Counted from the first letter of the stretch, positions 48,263-56,757 are shown. The stretch is 64,000 nt of DNA from Acidobacteria subdivision 2 bacterium RH1 MAG20 (GCA_002197545.1 NFUO01000007.1:1-64000); one strand, 5' to 3'. A program made the numbers and translations. Notes: generated by a model not told the origin, from the sequence alone.

Positions 48263-50720
48263 TGGAATCGGCCTGCGCTGTTACCACAGATTGAATCTGC
48301 AGCTTGACTGTGGTGGAGTGCTGGAGGATGCTGCCGGTGGGACTGGTGGCTGTTCCGGTGACGGTGATGGTGTAGCTCGTGAGTGGGTTGGTGGATTGAT
48401 TGCCAGTGTTAATGCGGCTTCCGCAGCCGGAGCATAAGGTGAGGGTGCTGGCCAGAATTGCGATGGCCAACCGCGTTCTTCTCTTACGGAGAGTCATGCC
48501 TGTAATGGGTAACAGCAGGAGTGCAAGCAGAGGAGTGGTTCTGGCGTTGCGATGGAGCGCGGTCGTCTGTGAGGTGTTGATGGTGAGAGTGAATGCGTTT
48601 GGAGTTGTTCCGGGCGGCAGATACGCGGGGTTGAAGGACGCGGTGGCAAAGGGAGGAAGTCCGGTTGCGGCCAGGGTGATTGGGCTGGCTAATGTGGAGC
48701 CTTGAATCTGCATGGTGAAGTTGAAGCTGGCCGCGCCGCCGGATGGGATCGTCTGGGTTGTTGCTCCGGTTGAAGTGAGGGCGAAGTCGGGGTTTGCGGG
48801 ACCAGAGATGACAGTGATGAGCGCTGGGGCGGAGGTGCTGGAGATGAAGTTTTTGTCGCCGCCATAGAGGGTGGTCAGGGTGTGAGTGCCTGGGGTCAGA
48901 GTGTTCGTTGTGAAGGTTGTGTCTCCCGTAACGGGGGTAGTTGCGGCGAGAAGGCGGGTTGTGCCATCCATGAGGCTTACTGGACCAGTGGGAGATCCTG
49001 AGGTGGTGCTGACTGTGTGGGTCGTCAGCGTGACGGGAGCGCCTGAAGCGATTGAGTTTGAGGATGCTGCGAGAGTTGTGATGGTGGGTGCGGGATTGAT
49101 GGTCAGGCTGGCGGGGGTTGTGGTGAGCGTGTAGTTCTGTGCGGCGGCCCCGGTGAGGATGGCTGAGATTGGATAGGTGCCGGGTGGTGAAGATGTGGTA
49201 ATTGGGGAGGTAAAGATGGTAATGAGCGCGCTTGTGTCTTGCGGGAGCAGACCGTTGACGGTTCCGGTGAGGGTGAGGATCGACTGGCCGTAGAGGAGGA
49301 TGATGGGATTTGGGCTGGCGGTGAGAGGCCGGGGCGTGATGCTGAAGCTCAGAGATGCGCTTTGCGCGGAGGGGTGAGTGGGGTCTCCCGCGTAACTGGC
49401 GATGACGGTATAGGAACCTGCGGGGAGGGTGCTGGTATCGAAGCTAGCGGTGTTGGAGGTGAGGGGAGCAGTTCCAACGGTAGTGCCAACTGCGATATCG
49501 GAGTTTAGGAGCGTGAAGATGATGGGGCCTGTTGCTCCTGGGGTGGCGAGGCTGGCAGTAAGTTGTCCGCTGCCGTAGAGGATGGTGGGTGGAGCGGTGA
49601 GGATGAGGGTGTCGCCTGTGGTTGCTGAGAGTCCGGCGATGGTGTGGAGGTTTGGCGTGGGCTGGGCGTCGAGCTGGCGGACGCGCTGATTGGCGGTGTC
49701 GGCAAGGGTGATGAGGCCTGTGGGAGTGATGGTGGTGGCGTGAGGCGAGTCGAGTGCAGCGAGGGTGGCGGGGCCGCTGTCTCCGTAGAAGGTCTGCGTG
49801 CCATTGCCGGCTACGGTGGTGATGACGCCTGTGGTGGCGTCGATGCGGCGGATGCGGTGGTTCTCGGTGTCGGCGATGTAGAGGTTGCCGCCGCTGTCGA
49901 TGCTTAGTCCATGCGGGAGCGCTAGGGCCGCTGCAGTGGCTGAGCCGTTATCGCCGGAAAAGCCTGCTGCTGCGCCTGCGATGGTGGTGATGATACCGGT
50001 GGCGGCGACGATCTTGCGGATACAGTGATTGTGCGTGTCGGAGAGATAGAGATCTCCGGCCGCATCGACAGCCATTCCGTTTGGAGAGTCGATGGCGGCG
50101 GCGATGGCTGGGCCGTTGTCGCCGGAAAAGCCCTGAATGCCGTTACCGGCTACTGTGGTGATGATGCCGGTGGCTGCGGTGACCTTTCGGATGCTATGGT
50201 TTTCGGTGTCGGCTATGTAGAGGTTATTGCTGGCATCCACGGCAAGGGCTGTGGGAAGGTCAAGATGCGCGGCGGGGGCTGGGCCATTGTCGCCGCTGAA
50301 GCCTGCGCTGGAGCCTGCGCTAGTGATGATGATGCCGGTGGCCAGGTCGAGTTTGCGGATGCGGTGGTTGTGGGTGTCGGCTATGTAAAGTTCGTCGGCA
50401 TTAAGGGCTAGTCCCTGGGGAGAGTCGAGAAGAGCGGCTGTGGCTGGGCCGTTATCGCCGGAAAAGCCCTGGGTTCCGGTTCCTGCAATGGTGGTGATGT
50501 CTCCGGCGGTGTCTACTTTGCGGATGATGTGCCTGCCGGTTTCGGCGATGTAGAGATTGCCTGCGGAGTCGTAGACGATAGCTGAGGGAAGGATAAGGGG
50601 GAGGGTGGTGGCTTGGGTTTGAGAATGGGCGAGTGGAGTTGACAGCATCAGCAGAAGGAGTGCCATCCATAACGAGACGGGAAGGTAGCACGGTGGCGGA
50701 GTAATGCTCTGCTGGCCCAT
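48243..50720 (-). CDS. Secreted NHL-repeat protein with Ig-like domains
   Basis: 825 aa. A signal peptide ('LWMALLLLMLSTPLAHS') is followed by six NHL-type propeller repeats (about 40-360). Each carries 'GDNGPATAA' and 'LYIADTENHRIRKI'-like units separated by 'TTVAGNGTQGFSGDNG'. Next come bacterial Ig-like/MBG modules ('LTASPNPIILLYGQSILTLT', 'PGTHTLTTLYGGDKNF'). Near the C-terminus a hydrophobic stretch with basic residues ('LLALLLLPITGMTLRKRRTR') precedes a second hydrophobic, lipobox-like segment ('LTLCSGC'). This architecture is common in Acidobacteria secretomes; function unknown, probably cell-surface. Confidence 0.85.
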   Translation of the reverse strand: MGQQSITPPPCYLPVSLWMALLLLMLSTPLAHSQTQATTLPLILPSAIVYDSAGNLYIAETGRHIIRKVDTAGDITTIAGTGTQGFSGDNGPATAALLDSPQGLALNADELYIADTHNHRIRKLDLATGIIITSAGSSAGFSGDNGPAPAAHLDLPTALAVDASNNLYIADTENHSIRKVTAATGIITTVAGNGIQGFSGDNGPAIAAAIDSPNGMAVDAAGDLYLSDTHNHCIRKIVAATGIITTIAGAAAGFSGDNGSATAAALALPHGLSIDSGGNLYIADTENHRIRRIDATTGVITTVAGNGTQTFYGDSGPATLAALDSPHATTITPTGLITLADTANQRVRQLDAQPTPNLHTIAGLSATTGDTLILTAPPTILYGSGQLTASLATPGATGPIIFTLLNSDIAVGTTVGTAPLTSNTASFDTSTLPAGSYTVIASYAGDPTHPSAQSASLSFSITPRPLTASPNPIILLYGQSILTLTGTVNGLLPQDTSALITIFTSPITTSSPPGTYPISAILTGAAAQNYTLTTTPASLTINPAPTITTLAASSNSIASGAPVTLTTHTVSTTSGSPTGPVSLMDGTTRLLAATTPVTGDTTFTTNTLTPGTHTLTTLYGGDKNFISSTSAPALITVISGPANPDFALTSTGATTQTIPSGGAASFNFTMQIQGSTLASPITLAATGLPPFATASFNPAYLPPGTTPNAFTLTINTSQTTALHRNARTTPLLALLLLPITGMTLRKRRTRLAIAILASTLTLCSGCGSRINTGNQSTNPLTSYTITVTGTATSPTGSILQHSTTVKLQIQSVVTAQADSISARQS
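49790..50590 (-). repeat. Tandem NHL-coding DNA repeats
   Basis: Six degenerate units of about 160-170 bp, each encoding one NHL blade and recognisable by recurrent 'ttatcgccggaaaagcc' and 'gtgtcggctatgtagag' stretches. They are coding repeats inside the NHL protein, not an independent element. Confidence 0.7.
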
Positions 50721-50790
50721 GGGGAGTGTGTGATTTTGAGATTACATGATGTGGGTTTCGTTCATGTGTAAAACAGGATGCGGAATCAGC

Positions 50791-51177
50791 TCAGACTTTT
50801 CGCACCGGGCCTGGGTAGCGCGCCACGAAGGGGTCCACCGTCAGCAGCGTGATCCCTTCGACTATGGCCTGGGCTACGAGAATGCGGCCGAAGGGATCTT
50901 TATGGATAGGCGGAAGGCTATCGATGGCAACGGCATGTTCGCTGACTACCGGAAGCTCACTGTAGCCATTGTCCAGCAGGCCTCTCCGTAGCAGACGGGC
51001 GTCCACCTGGAAGTCTTTCCGGTTCAGGCTCTGCTTGATCGCTATCTCCCACAGGCTGGCGGCGCTGAAAAATAGCTCGTTGTCGGGAGAGTTCAACAGG
51101 GTCCGCGCGGCTCGTGACAACTGACTGGGTTTGCCCGCGGCCCACAGGAGGAGATGCGTATCGAGCAGAAGCTTCAT
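50791..51177 (-). CDS. vapC: PIN-domain toxin (VapC family)
   Basis: A 128-aa predicted ribonuclease toxin. The PIN acidic quartet is visible: D6 in 'LLLDTHLLLW', E44 in 'ASLWEIAIKQSL', D94 in 'HKDPFGRILVAQA' and D115 in 'LLTVDPFVARY'. The gene overlaps the Phd-type antitoxin by 4 nt, the normal operon order being antitoxin then toxin. VapC toxins usually cut tRNA or rRNA; the target here is unknown. Confidence 0.9.
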   Translation of the reverse strand: MKLLLDTHLLLWAAGKPSQLSRAARTLLNSPDNELFFSAASLWEIAIKQSLNRKDFQVDARLLRRGLLDNGYSELPVVSEHAVAIDSLPPIHKDPFGRILVAQAIVEGITLLTVDPFVARYPGPVRKV

Positions 51178-51419
51178 TTACTGCCGCCAAAGAGCTTCTC
51201 TATCTCGCGTCCACCCATGCGATCAAAGTCTTCAGGCACTTCGATCTGCCCGGACATGAAGCCCAGCCGCTTTACCTGCTCGCCGACAGGAGCGCCAAGC
51301 GACGTGACTTTAACCAGCGGCTTGCCCGCCTTCGCGATGATGAATGACTCGCCTTTGACGGCCTGCTCGATGAGCCGGGACAACTGCGTTTTGGCCTCGT
51401 GAATGTTGACCGTCTGCAT
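51174..51419 (-). CDS. Phd/YefM-type antitoxin
   Basis: An 81-aa protein beginning 'MQTVNIHEAKTQLSRLIEQA', the N-terminal DNA-binding fold of Phd/YefM antitoxins. 'GESFIIAKAGKPLVKV' follows and then a flexible C-terminus that would neutralise the PIN toxin. GGGAG precedes the ATG. It should repress its own promoter in the 61-bp gap upstream, as is usual in the family. Confidence 0.9.
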   Translation of the reverse strand: MQTVNIHEAKTQLSRLIEQAVKGESFIIAKAGKPLVKVTSLGAPVGEQVKRLGFMSGQIEVPEDFDRMGGREIEKLFGGSK

Positions 51420-51480
51420 GGTCCCTCTCCCAATGGACTAAGTCTTATTAGTTTAGTCTATCAGAATGGCCAGAGTGCGG

Positions 51481-52404
51481 CTATTCGGCGATAGTGCGGT
51501 TGCGGAGTTGGCCTAGTTTGCTTATGGTGATGACGATCTCTTCGTCAGGCTTGAGCCAGCGCTGGGGATTGCGGCCGAGGCCTACGCCTTCGGGAGTTCC
51601 GGTGCTGATGATGTCTCCGGCTTCAAGCGGAGTGAGGCTGGAGAGATGGGCGATAAGTTCGGGAATCTTGAAGATGAGGTCGCTGGTGTTGGAGTTTTGC
51701 AGGGTTTCGCCGTTGATAGTGAGCGAGATGTCGAGCGAATGTGGATCGGGAACCTCGTCGGCGGTGGTGATGGAGGGGCCGAGCGGGCTGAAGGTGGGAA
51801 AGGATTTGCCAAGCGTCCACTGGCTGGTGGCGAGTTGGATGTCGCGCGCGCTGACATCGTTGAGGATGGTGTAGCCGAAGACATGCTGCTGCCAGTCCTT
51901 CGCAGCAATCTTGTAGCCGGGCTTGCCGATGACGACAGCGAACTCGGCCTCGTAGTCGGGCTGGGTGCTGATTTTGGGAAGAATAATGAGGGCGTCCGGG
52001 CCGACGACGGAGCTGGTGAGCTTCATGAAAACGGTCGGAACCTTCTGGACAGCCATGTTGGATTCGTTTGCGTGCTTTTGATAGTTGAGACCAATGGCAA
52101 AGATGCGCGGGGGATTCGTGATGGGAGCGTGAAGAGCGACGTACGACAGCGGGAAACGCTGGACTTTGGGGAGTAGGGCCTTAATTTCATCGAGAGCCTG
52201 CTCTCCCGCTTCGATGATGTTATGCACGGAGCGGTAGCCGAGCGAGGAGATATCGGCTATCTCGTCTTCCCGGCCCTGATTGGAGATGAGGACGCCGGGG
52301 GTGGGGATGCCGCAGCTGAGCCGATCGGAAGATACCGAGGCGCCGGGTGTTCTGATCTGGAAGTTCGCGGTTTCGGCTTTGGTTGCGAAGGTGACGAGTT
52401 TCAT
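51481..52404 (-). CDS. Fumarylacetoacetate hydrolase-family protein, probable 2,4-diketo-3-deoxy-L-fuconate hydrolase
   Basis: 307 aa with the FAH fold. It contains 'FAIGLNYQKHANES', the metal-binding Glu pair region 'QPDYEAEFAVVIGK', 'GYTILNDVSARDIQ' and 'DIISTGTPEGVGLG'. FAH-family enzymes cleave C-C bonds of diketo acids. It overlaps the L-fuconate dehydratase gene by 4 nt (ATGA), so it likely cuts 2,4-diketo-3-deoxy-L-fuconate to pyruvate and L-lactate. The family is certain; the substrate is inferred from neighbours. Confidence 0.85.
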   Translation of the reverse strand: MKLVTFATKAETANFQIRTPGASVSSDRLSCGIPTPGVLISNQGREDEIADISSLGYRSVHNIIEAGEQALDEIKALLPKVQRFPLSYVALHAPITNPPRIFAIGLNYQKHANESNMAVQKVPTVFMKLTSSVVGPDALIILPKISTQPDYEAEFAVVIGKPGYKIAAKDWQQHVFGYTILNDVSARDIQLATSQWTLGKSFPTFSPLGPSITTADEVPDPHSLDISLTINGETLQNSNTSDLIFKIPELIAHLSSLTPLEAGDIISTGTPEGVGLGRNPQRWLKPDEEIVITISKLGQLRNRTIAE

Positions 52405-53705
52405 TTGGAGGTGCTCCAGGCTTCGCCATGCGGGTAGGCGAAGCGGGTTAGGGATTCTTCGCGAATCTGAATGCTGTAGCCGGGCTGCTGCGGCAGAAGA
52501 TAGTGGCCGTTGCGGATACGGACGGGATCGACGAAATGTTCGTGCAGGTGATCGACGAACTCGATGACGCGGTTTTCGAGCGAGGCAGAGACGCTCAGGA
52601 AATCGAACGCGGAGAGGTGCTGGACATACTCGCAGAGGCCTACGCCGCCGGCGTGAGGGCAGACGGGAATGTTGAATTTGGCGGCCATGAGAATGATGGC
52701 CAGGTTCTCATTCACTCCGGCGACGCGGCAGCTATCGAGTTGCAGAACATCGATGGCCTGTGCCTGGAGGAACTGCTTGAACATGATGCGATTGTGGACG
52801 TGCTCGCCGGTGGCGATGCGGACTTCGGGAACCTCGCGGCGGATGCGGGCGTGCCCGAGGATATCGTCAGGATTGGTCGGTTCTTCCATCCACCAGGGGG
52901 CAAGTTCGGCGAGTTGACGAGTGCGGGTGATCGCTTCGAGGACGCCCCACTTCTGGTTGGCGTCGACCATGAGCTTGTTAGTCCAGCCTATCTCTTCACG
53001 GACGATGTGGCCGCGGCGAAGATCGTCGGCTGTATCGCCTCCTACCTTCAGCTTGAAGTGGGTCCAGCCTTCGGCGAGGGCTTCTTTCGAGAGGCGGCGT
53101 ATCTTCTCTTCGCTGTAACCGAACCATCCTGCCGAGGTTGTATAGGCGGGGTAGCCATCCTGTTTGAGTAAGGCCAGACGCTTGGCCTGACCATCGCGGC
53201 GGGTAGTGAGGATGTCGAGTGCTTCTTCCGGGGAGAGGGCGTCGTCGATGTAACGGAAGTCGATAGCTTTGACAAGCTCGCAAGGCTCCATTTCGGAAAG
53301 GAGCTGCCAGAGTGGTTTCGACTCTGCACGGGCGTAGAGGTCCCAGACGGCATTGATGAGGGCCGCAGCAGCGAGTTGAATGACTCCTTTTTCGGGACCG
53401 AGCCAACGGAACTGGGTGTCGTCGGTAAGCTGGCGGGCGAAGGCGCGGAAGTCGTCGGTGATGGAGGCGAGGGTGCGGTTGACGGCATAACGTGATAAAT
53501 ATTGCGCCGCCTGGACGACGAGATCGGTGCCTCTGCCGAGGGTAAAGGTGAGACCGTGGCCCTGAAGATCAGAGTTGGTCTCGATGATGCAGTAGGCGGC
53601 GGAGTAGTCGGGATCTTTATTGACGGCATCCGAGCCGATATGATCGCGTGATGTAGGAAAACGGAGATCGATGACGCGTACAGCGGTGATAAAAATGTCG
53701 TTCAA
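52401..53705 (-). CDS. L-fuconate dehydratase
   Basis: Enolase-superfamily enzyme of 434 aa that dehydrates L-fuconate to 2-keto-3-deoxy-L-fuconate. Motifs in order: 'VRVIDLRFPTSRDHIGSDAV' (start of the capping domain, typical of fuconate dehydratases), 'HFKLKVGGD' (KxK catalytic lysines), 'LMVDANQKWG' and 'WWMEEPTNPDDILGH' (metal ligands), 'IATGEHVHNR' (third ligand) and a C-terminal His region. The family match includes human ENOSF1. It lies in an operon between the SDR and FAH genes. Confidence 0.9.
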   Translation of the reverse strand: MNDIFITAVRVIDLRFPTSRDHIGSDAVNKDPDYSAAYCIIETNSDLQGHGLTFTLGRGTDLVVQAAQYLSRYAVNRTLASITDDFRAFARQLTDDTQFRWLGPEKGVIQLAAAALINAVWDLYARAESKPLWQLLSEMEPCELVKAIDFRYIDDALSPEEALDILTTRRDGQAKRLALLKQDGYPAYTTSAGWFGYSEEKIRRLSKEALAEGWTHFKLKVGGDTADDLRRGHIVREEIGWTNKLMVDANQKWGVLEAITRTRQLAELAPWWMEEPTNPDDILGHARIRREVPEVRIATGEHVHNRIMFKQFLQAQAIDVLQLDSCRVAGVNENLAIILMAAKFNIPVCPHAGGVGLCEYVQHLSAFDFLSVSASLENRVIEFVDHLHEHFVDPVRIRNGHYLLPQQPGYSIQIREESLTRFAYPHGEAWSTSK

Positions 53706-53755
53706 CTTGGCGGCTTTCCTGTCTTGTGGTTTGAGAGGCGTCGGGTTGATTGAGA

Positions 53756-54505
53756 TCAGGCTGCGGTCCAGCCGCCGTCGATAGGGATCAGTGCGCCGTT
53801 GATGAACTCAGCCTCGCGGGAGCAGAGATAGCGCACGAGCGAAGCAATGTCTTCCGGCGTTCCAAGGCGTCCAATGGGCTGACGCGCGACGAGCTCGGCG
53901 CGAACCTTCTCCTTCTCGTGGGCATGGTATTTTTCGAGATAGCCCTCCACAAAAGGCGTCTGCACGGTGCCGGGAGCGATGCAGTTGATGCGAAGCTCCT
54001 TGGGATAGTCCACGGCGATTTGCCGGGTCATGGCGAGAACGGCGCCTTTGCTGGCGCAGTACGCAAAACGCTGCTTGACGCCGACGGTAGCCGCCACGGA
54101 GCCGATGTTGACGATGCAACCGTGCGAGGCGAGGAGCAGAGGGAAGGCTGCCTGCGTTACCAGGAAGACGCTGTGCACGTTCACCCGCATGACGCGGTCA
54201 AAGTCTGCTTCAGAAGTTCGGGTGATGTCGCCGACCAGTCCTATCCCCGCGTTGTTTACAAGGATATCGAGCTGAGGAATGCTCGCGAAGGCAGCGGCGA
54301 TGGAGGCTGAATCCGTGACATCCATGGCGACAGCTTTGGCGTTTGGCAACTCGGCGGCAAGCGACTGTGCCGCGGCGAAGTTAAGATCGGCGATGAGGAC
54401 GTGAGCACCGGCACGAGTGAGTTCGCGGGCGGTCGCGGCGCCAATGCCGCTGGCGCCACCGGTGACGAGGGCGATATTTTTTTCCAGGCAAAAAGAATCT
54501 GTCAT
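53756..54505 (-). CDS. SDR dehydrogenase, probable 2-keto-3-deoxy-L-fuconate dehydrogenase
   Basis: A 249-aa short-chain dehydrogenase. It has 'ALVTGGASGIGAATARELTR' (NAD site), 'LVNNAGIGLVGDI', catalytic Ser in 'CIVNIGSVAATVG', Tyr/Lys in 'AYCASKGAVLAM' and a C-terminal 'INGALIPIDGGWTAA'. It oxidises an alcohol to a ketone. Its place 50 nt upstream of the dehydratase gene suggests the step after dehydration. It is divergent from the mutarotase gene, and the 188-bp gap between them should hold the pathway's control region. Confidence 0.82.
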   Translation of the reverse strand: MTDSFCLEKNIALVTGGASGIGAATARELTRAGAHVLIADLNFAAAQSLAAELPNAKAVAMDVTDSASIAAAFASIPQLDILVNNAGIGLVGDITRTSEADFDRVMRVNVHSVFLVTQAAFPLLLASHGCIVNIGSVAATVGVKQRFAYCASKGAVLAMTRQIAVDYPKELRINCIAPGTVQTPFVEGYLEKYHAHEKEKVRAELVARQPIGRLGTPEDIASLVRYLCSREAEFINGALIPIDGGWTAA

Positions 54506-54693
54506 AGGCTGAAATCCAATTATTTCACAGAAAAAAGGATACCCCCTTTTAAATCATCGATCATAGATAAAAAGATAATTCTGATGATAGTCAAAAGAGC
54601 CCGGGAAACAGCAGTCGTTTCAACTCTACCGATGGTACTCTTTCGGTTGAGTCGGCGCGTTGATGCGAAACTGACCGGAAATATGGAGGAAAG
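54506..54693. promoter_or_regulatory. Divergent control region of the fucose cluster
   Basis: 188 bp between the SDR operon and the mutarotase gene. The part next to the SDR gene is AT-rich. I see no operator or sigma site that I can call with confidence; a small palindrome ATCGAT occurs near 54559. Confidence 0.4.
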
Positions 54694-55032
54694 ATGCCAC
54701 GTTATTGTCTAACGCTGGATTTGAAGGATGACCAGACAGCGATCTCGGAGTACAAGCGCTATCACGTGAAGATATGGCCCGAGGTCAAGCAGAGCCTGCT
54801 GGATGCAGGAGTTGTTGAGATGGAGATTTATCTGACAGGGACGCGGCTGTTCATGATGATGGATGTAAACGATAAATTTTCGCTATCGGCCAAGGCAACG
54901 GCAGACGCCGCTAATGCCAGGGTACAGGAATGGGAGGCAGTGATGGCGCAGTTTCAGCAGGAATTGCCGCAATCAAGGCCCGGACAGAAGTGGGTCGTGA
55001 TGGAAAAAGTGTTCAGTCTTGCAGCGCAGTAA
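54694..55032 (+). CDS. L-rhamnose/L-fucose mutarotase-family protein
   Basis: A 112-aa protein of the RhaM (DUF718) family, which interconverts alpha and beta anomers of 6-deoxysugars. Typical segments are 'YCLTLDLKDDQTAISEYKRY', 'HVKIWPEVKQSLLDAGVVEM' (catalytic His early in the chain), 'YLTGTRLFMMMDV' and a C-terminal 'KWVVMEKVFSL'. GGAGG lies before the ATG. Its divergence from the fucose degradation genes argues for L-fucose as the sugar. Confidence 0.87.
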   Translation: MPRYCLTLDLKDDQTAISEYKRYHVKIWPEVKQSLLDAGVVEMEIYLTGTRLFMMMDVNDKFSLSAKATADAANARVQEWEAVMAQFQQELPQSRPGQKWVVMEKVFSLAAQ

Positions 55033-55097
55033 CACTTGCTGGCGTATCGTATGGGAAACGTAGCAATGAAGTTAGCGGTTTCGCGCAGAATAACTTT

Positions 55098-55113
55098 GTA
55101 CTAAGGTACTAAG
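55098..55113. repeat. Short tandem repeat GTACTAAG x2
   Basis: Two exact 8-bp units in the 149-bp gap between the mutarotase and lipoprotein genes. No function assigned; possibly slipped-strand duplication. Nothing else is seen in the gap besides GGAGG before the lipoprotein. Confidence 0.5.
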
Positions 55114-55181
55114 GTGCATCAAATGGTGGGTAAGCCCGCATCATTGGCTTACCATCAGAAAAAATCTTACGGAGGACGACC

Positions 55182-56030
55182 ATGATGAGTACGAAGTCGA
55201 TGAAGATGTGGGGAGCTTTGGCGCTTGGCGCGGCAATGATCTTGAGCGGATGCCACAAGAGCGCGCCTGCAGGCACAAAGAATGCGGACGGTTCCATTAC
55301 GAATGCCGATGGGTCTGTGACCTATCCGGCGGGGACCAAGCCCGCAGTCGTGACAAAGAATGCAGACGGCTCGATTACAAACCCGGATGGTTCCATCACC
55401 TATCCTGCGGGTACGGCACCCGCACAGGCCGCGAAACAAGAGCCGGCGGCTCCTATGGCTGCAAGGAGACCTGCCGTCGCACCGACACCGGCCCCCATAG
55501 CCTCAGAGCCAGCGCCAGCGCCTGTCGTGCGATCGACAATAGTGCCCAGCGGAACGACGGTGCGGGTAACGACGTCCGAGACGTTGAGCGCAAAACAGAA
55601 CAACGTAGGAGACAGCTTCAGCGGAGTTCTGAGCGCGCCTTTGACAACGAGAGGCGGCGGCAGTGTGTTCAAAAGGGGCACACGGGTAACGGGAACTGTC
55701 GTTGCCGCCAAAGGCCAGGGGCGCTTCAAGGGAGCTGGAGACCTGGGAATCGAGCTGACCTCGATCGCCGGAATTCCAGTGCAGACGTCGACCTTTGAGC
55801 AGGTGCAGAAGGGCAAAGGTAAGCGCACTGCTGTTCTGGCAGGCGGCGGGACCGGACTTGGAGCAATCATCGGCGGCCTGGCCGGCGGCGGTAAGGGAGC
55901 TCTGATTGGTGGCCTGGCTGGTGCCGGTGCAGGTACGGCTGGCTCGGCATTCACCGGCAACAAAGATGTCGTGATTCCGGCTGAGTCGCAGGTCACCTTC
56001 CGGCTTACTTCTCCGCTCACAGTGCAGTAA
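55182..56030 (+). CDS. Lipoprotein with DGS repeats and C-terminal glycine zipper
   Basis: 282 aa; GGAGG lies 6 nt upstream. A lipoprotein signal ends at 'AMILSGC' (Cys about 24). Two copies of an NADGSITNxDGSxTYPAGT repeat (about 34-79) follow, then a Pro/Ala linker. A beta domain comes next ('IVPSGTTVRVTTSETLSAK', 'FKRGTRVTGTVVAAKGQGRF'). The C-terminal Gly-zipper segment ('GAIIGGLAGGGKGALIGGLA') suggests membrane association. Similar Gly-zipper proteins occur widely in Acidobacteria with unknown function. Confidence 0.8.
   Translation: MMSTKSMKMWGALALGAAMILSGCHKSAPAGTKNADGSITNADGSVTYPAGTKPAVVTKNADGSITNPDGSITYPAGTAPAQAAKQEPAAPMAARRPAVAPTPAPIASEPAPAPVVRSTIVPSGTTVRVTTSETLSAKQNNVGDSFSGVLSAPLTTRGGGSVFKRGTRVTGTVVAAKGQGRFKGAGDLGIELTSIAGIPVQTSTFEQVQKGKGKRTAVLAGGGTGLGAIIGGLAGGGKGALIGGLAGAGAGTAGSAFTGNKDVVIPAESQVTFRLTSPLTVQ
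55281..55418 (+). repeat. Two-copy coding repeat, 78-bp period
   Basis: 60-bp units at 55281-55340 and 55359-55418, about 80 percent identical by eye, encode the DGS/TYPAG repeats of the lipoprotein. They lie in one frame and are part of that gene. Confidence 0.75.
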
Positions 56031-56057
56031 GTTCTAAGTTCAAGGACTGATTCAGAG

Positions 56058-56080
56058 AGGCGCGCCGACTGGGCGCGCCT
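56058..56080 (+). terminator. Rho-independent terminator of the lipoprotein gene
   Basis: A 9-bp GC-rich stem (AGGCGCGCC / GGCGCGCCT), a 5-nt loop, then TTTCTG. It is 27 nt after the stop codon and 28 nt before engB. Confidence 0.85.
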
Positions 56081-56108
56081 TTTCTGTGCGTGGCGGTAGA
56101 CTGAATTC

Positions 56109-56720
56109 ATGCCCTTGACTCCCGTGTTTTTGTTATCTGCAACTGACGTTGCCCACTTCCCTGCCGACGCCAAAACTTATGGAGCGCCGGAGGTGGCGTT
56201 TCTTGGACGCTCGAATGTCGGCAAATCTTCTCTCATTAATTCGCTGCTGGGGTCAAAACAAGCGCACACATCGTCCACTCCCGGACGGACGCGGGCGATC
56301 AACTTTTTTGCCCTGCACGAGGGCGCGGGCGATAAGATGAAGCTGAAGCCGACACTGATCTTCGCCGATCTGCCCGGCTATGGCTATGCCAAGCTCTCGA
56401 AGTCAATTTCGGCAGAATGGCCTAAATTTATCGAGCCCTATCTTGCCGACCGGGATGCCCTTGCACTTTGCATCTGTCTTGTGGATACAAACATTCCACC
56501 GCAGCCGAGCGATACGCAGCTCATCAACTACTTCAAGCAGACGCAGCGACCTTATCTTGTCGTGGGAACAAAGGCAGACCGGCTATCGAACAATGTGCTG
56601 GCGAAGTCGATTGCCGCATTGAAGCGAGAGCATGAGGTGGGCGAGATTCTCCCTGTCTCCGCCAAGACGGATGCGGGCACTAAGGCTTTATGGCAGCGAT
56701 TAATGTCGGTAACGGAATAA
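56109..56720 (+). CDS. engB: Ribosome-biogenesis GTPase EngB/YsxC
   Basis: A 203-aa TRAFAC-class GTPase needed for 50S assembly. G1 'GRSNVGKSSLINSL', a switch region with 'TSSTPGRTRAINFF', G3 'DLPGYGYAK', G4 'GTKADRLS' and G5-like 'LPVSAKTDAG' are all in place. Length is normal. It has its own transcript, bounded by terminators on both sides. Confidence 0.95.
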   Translation: MPLTPVFLLSATDVAHFPADAKTYGAPEVAFLGRSNVGKSSLINSLLGSKQAHTSSTPGRTRAINFFALHEGAGDKMKLKPTLIFADLPGYGYAKLSKSISAEWPKFIEPYLADRDALALCICLVDTNIPPQPSDTQLINYFKQTQRPYLVVGTKADRLSNNVLAKSIAALKREHEVGEILPVSAKTDAGTKALWQRLMSVTE

Positions 56721-56727
56721 CGACGAA

Positions 56728-56757
56728 GGCGGCTGCGAAGAGATTCTCGCAGCCGCC
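56728..56757. terminator. Stem-loop between convergent engB and ino1
   Basis: A perfect 11-bp stem (GGCGGCTGCGA / TCGCAGCCGCC) with an 8-nt loop, 7 nt after the engB stop and 21 nt past the ino1 stop. Weak T-runs on both sides; probably acts for both genes. Confidence 0.7.

Noticed and set aside
49790..50590. Regularly spaced repeats resembling a CRISPR-like array
   Set aside because: Units are about 160-170 bp, in frame and encode NHL blades; no short direct repeats with unique spacers.
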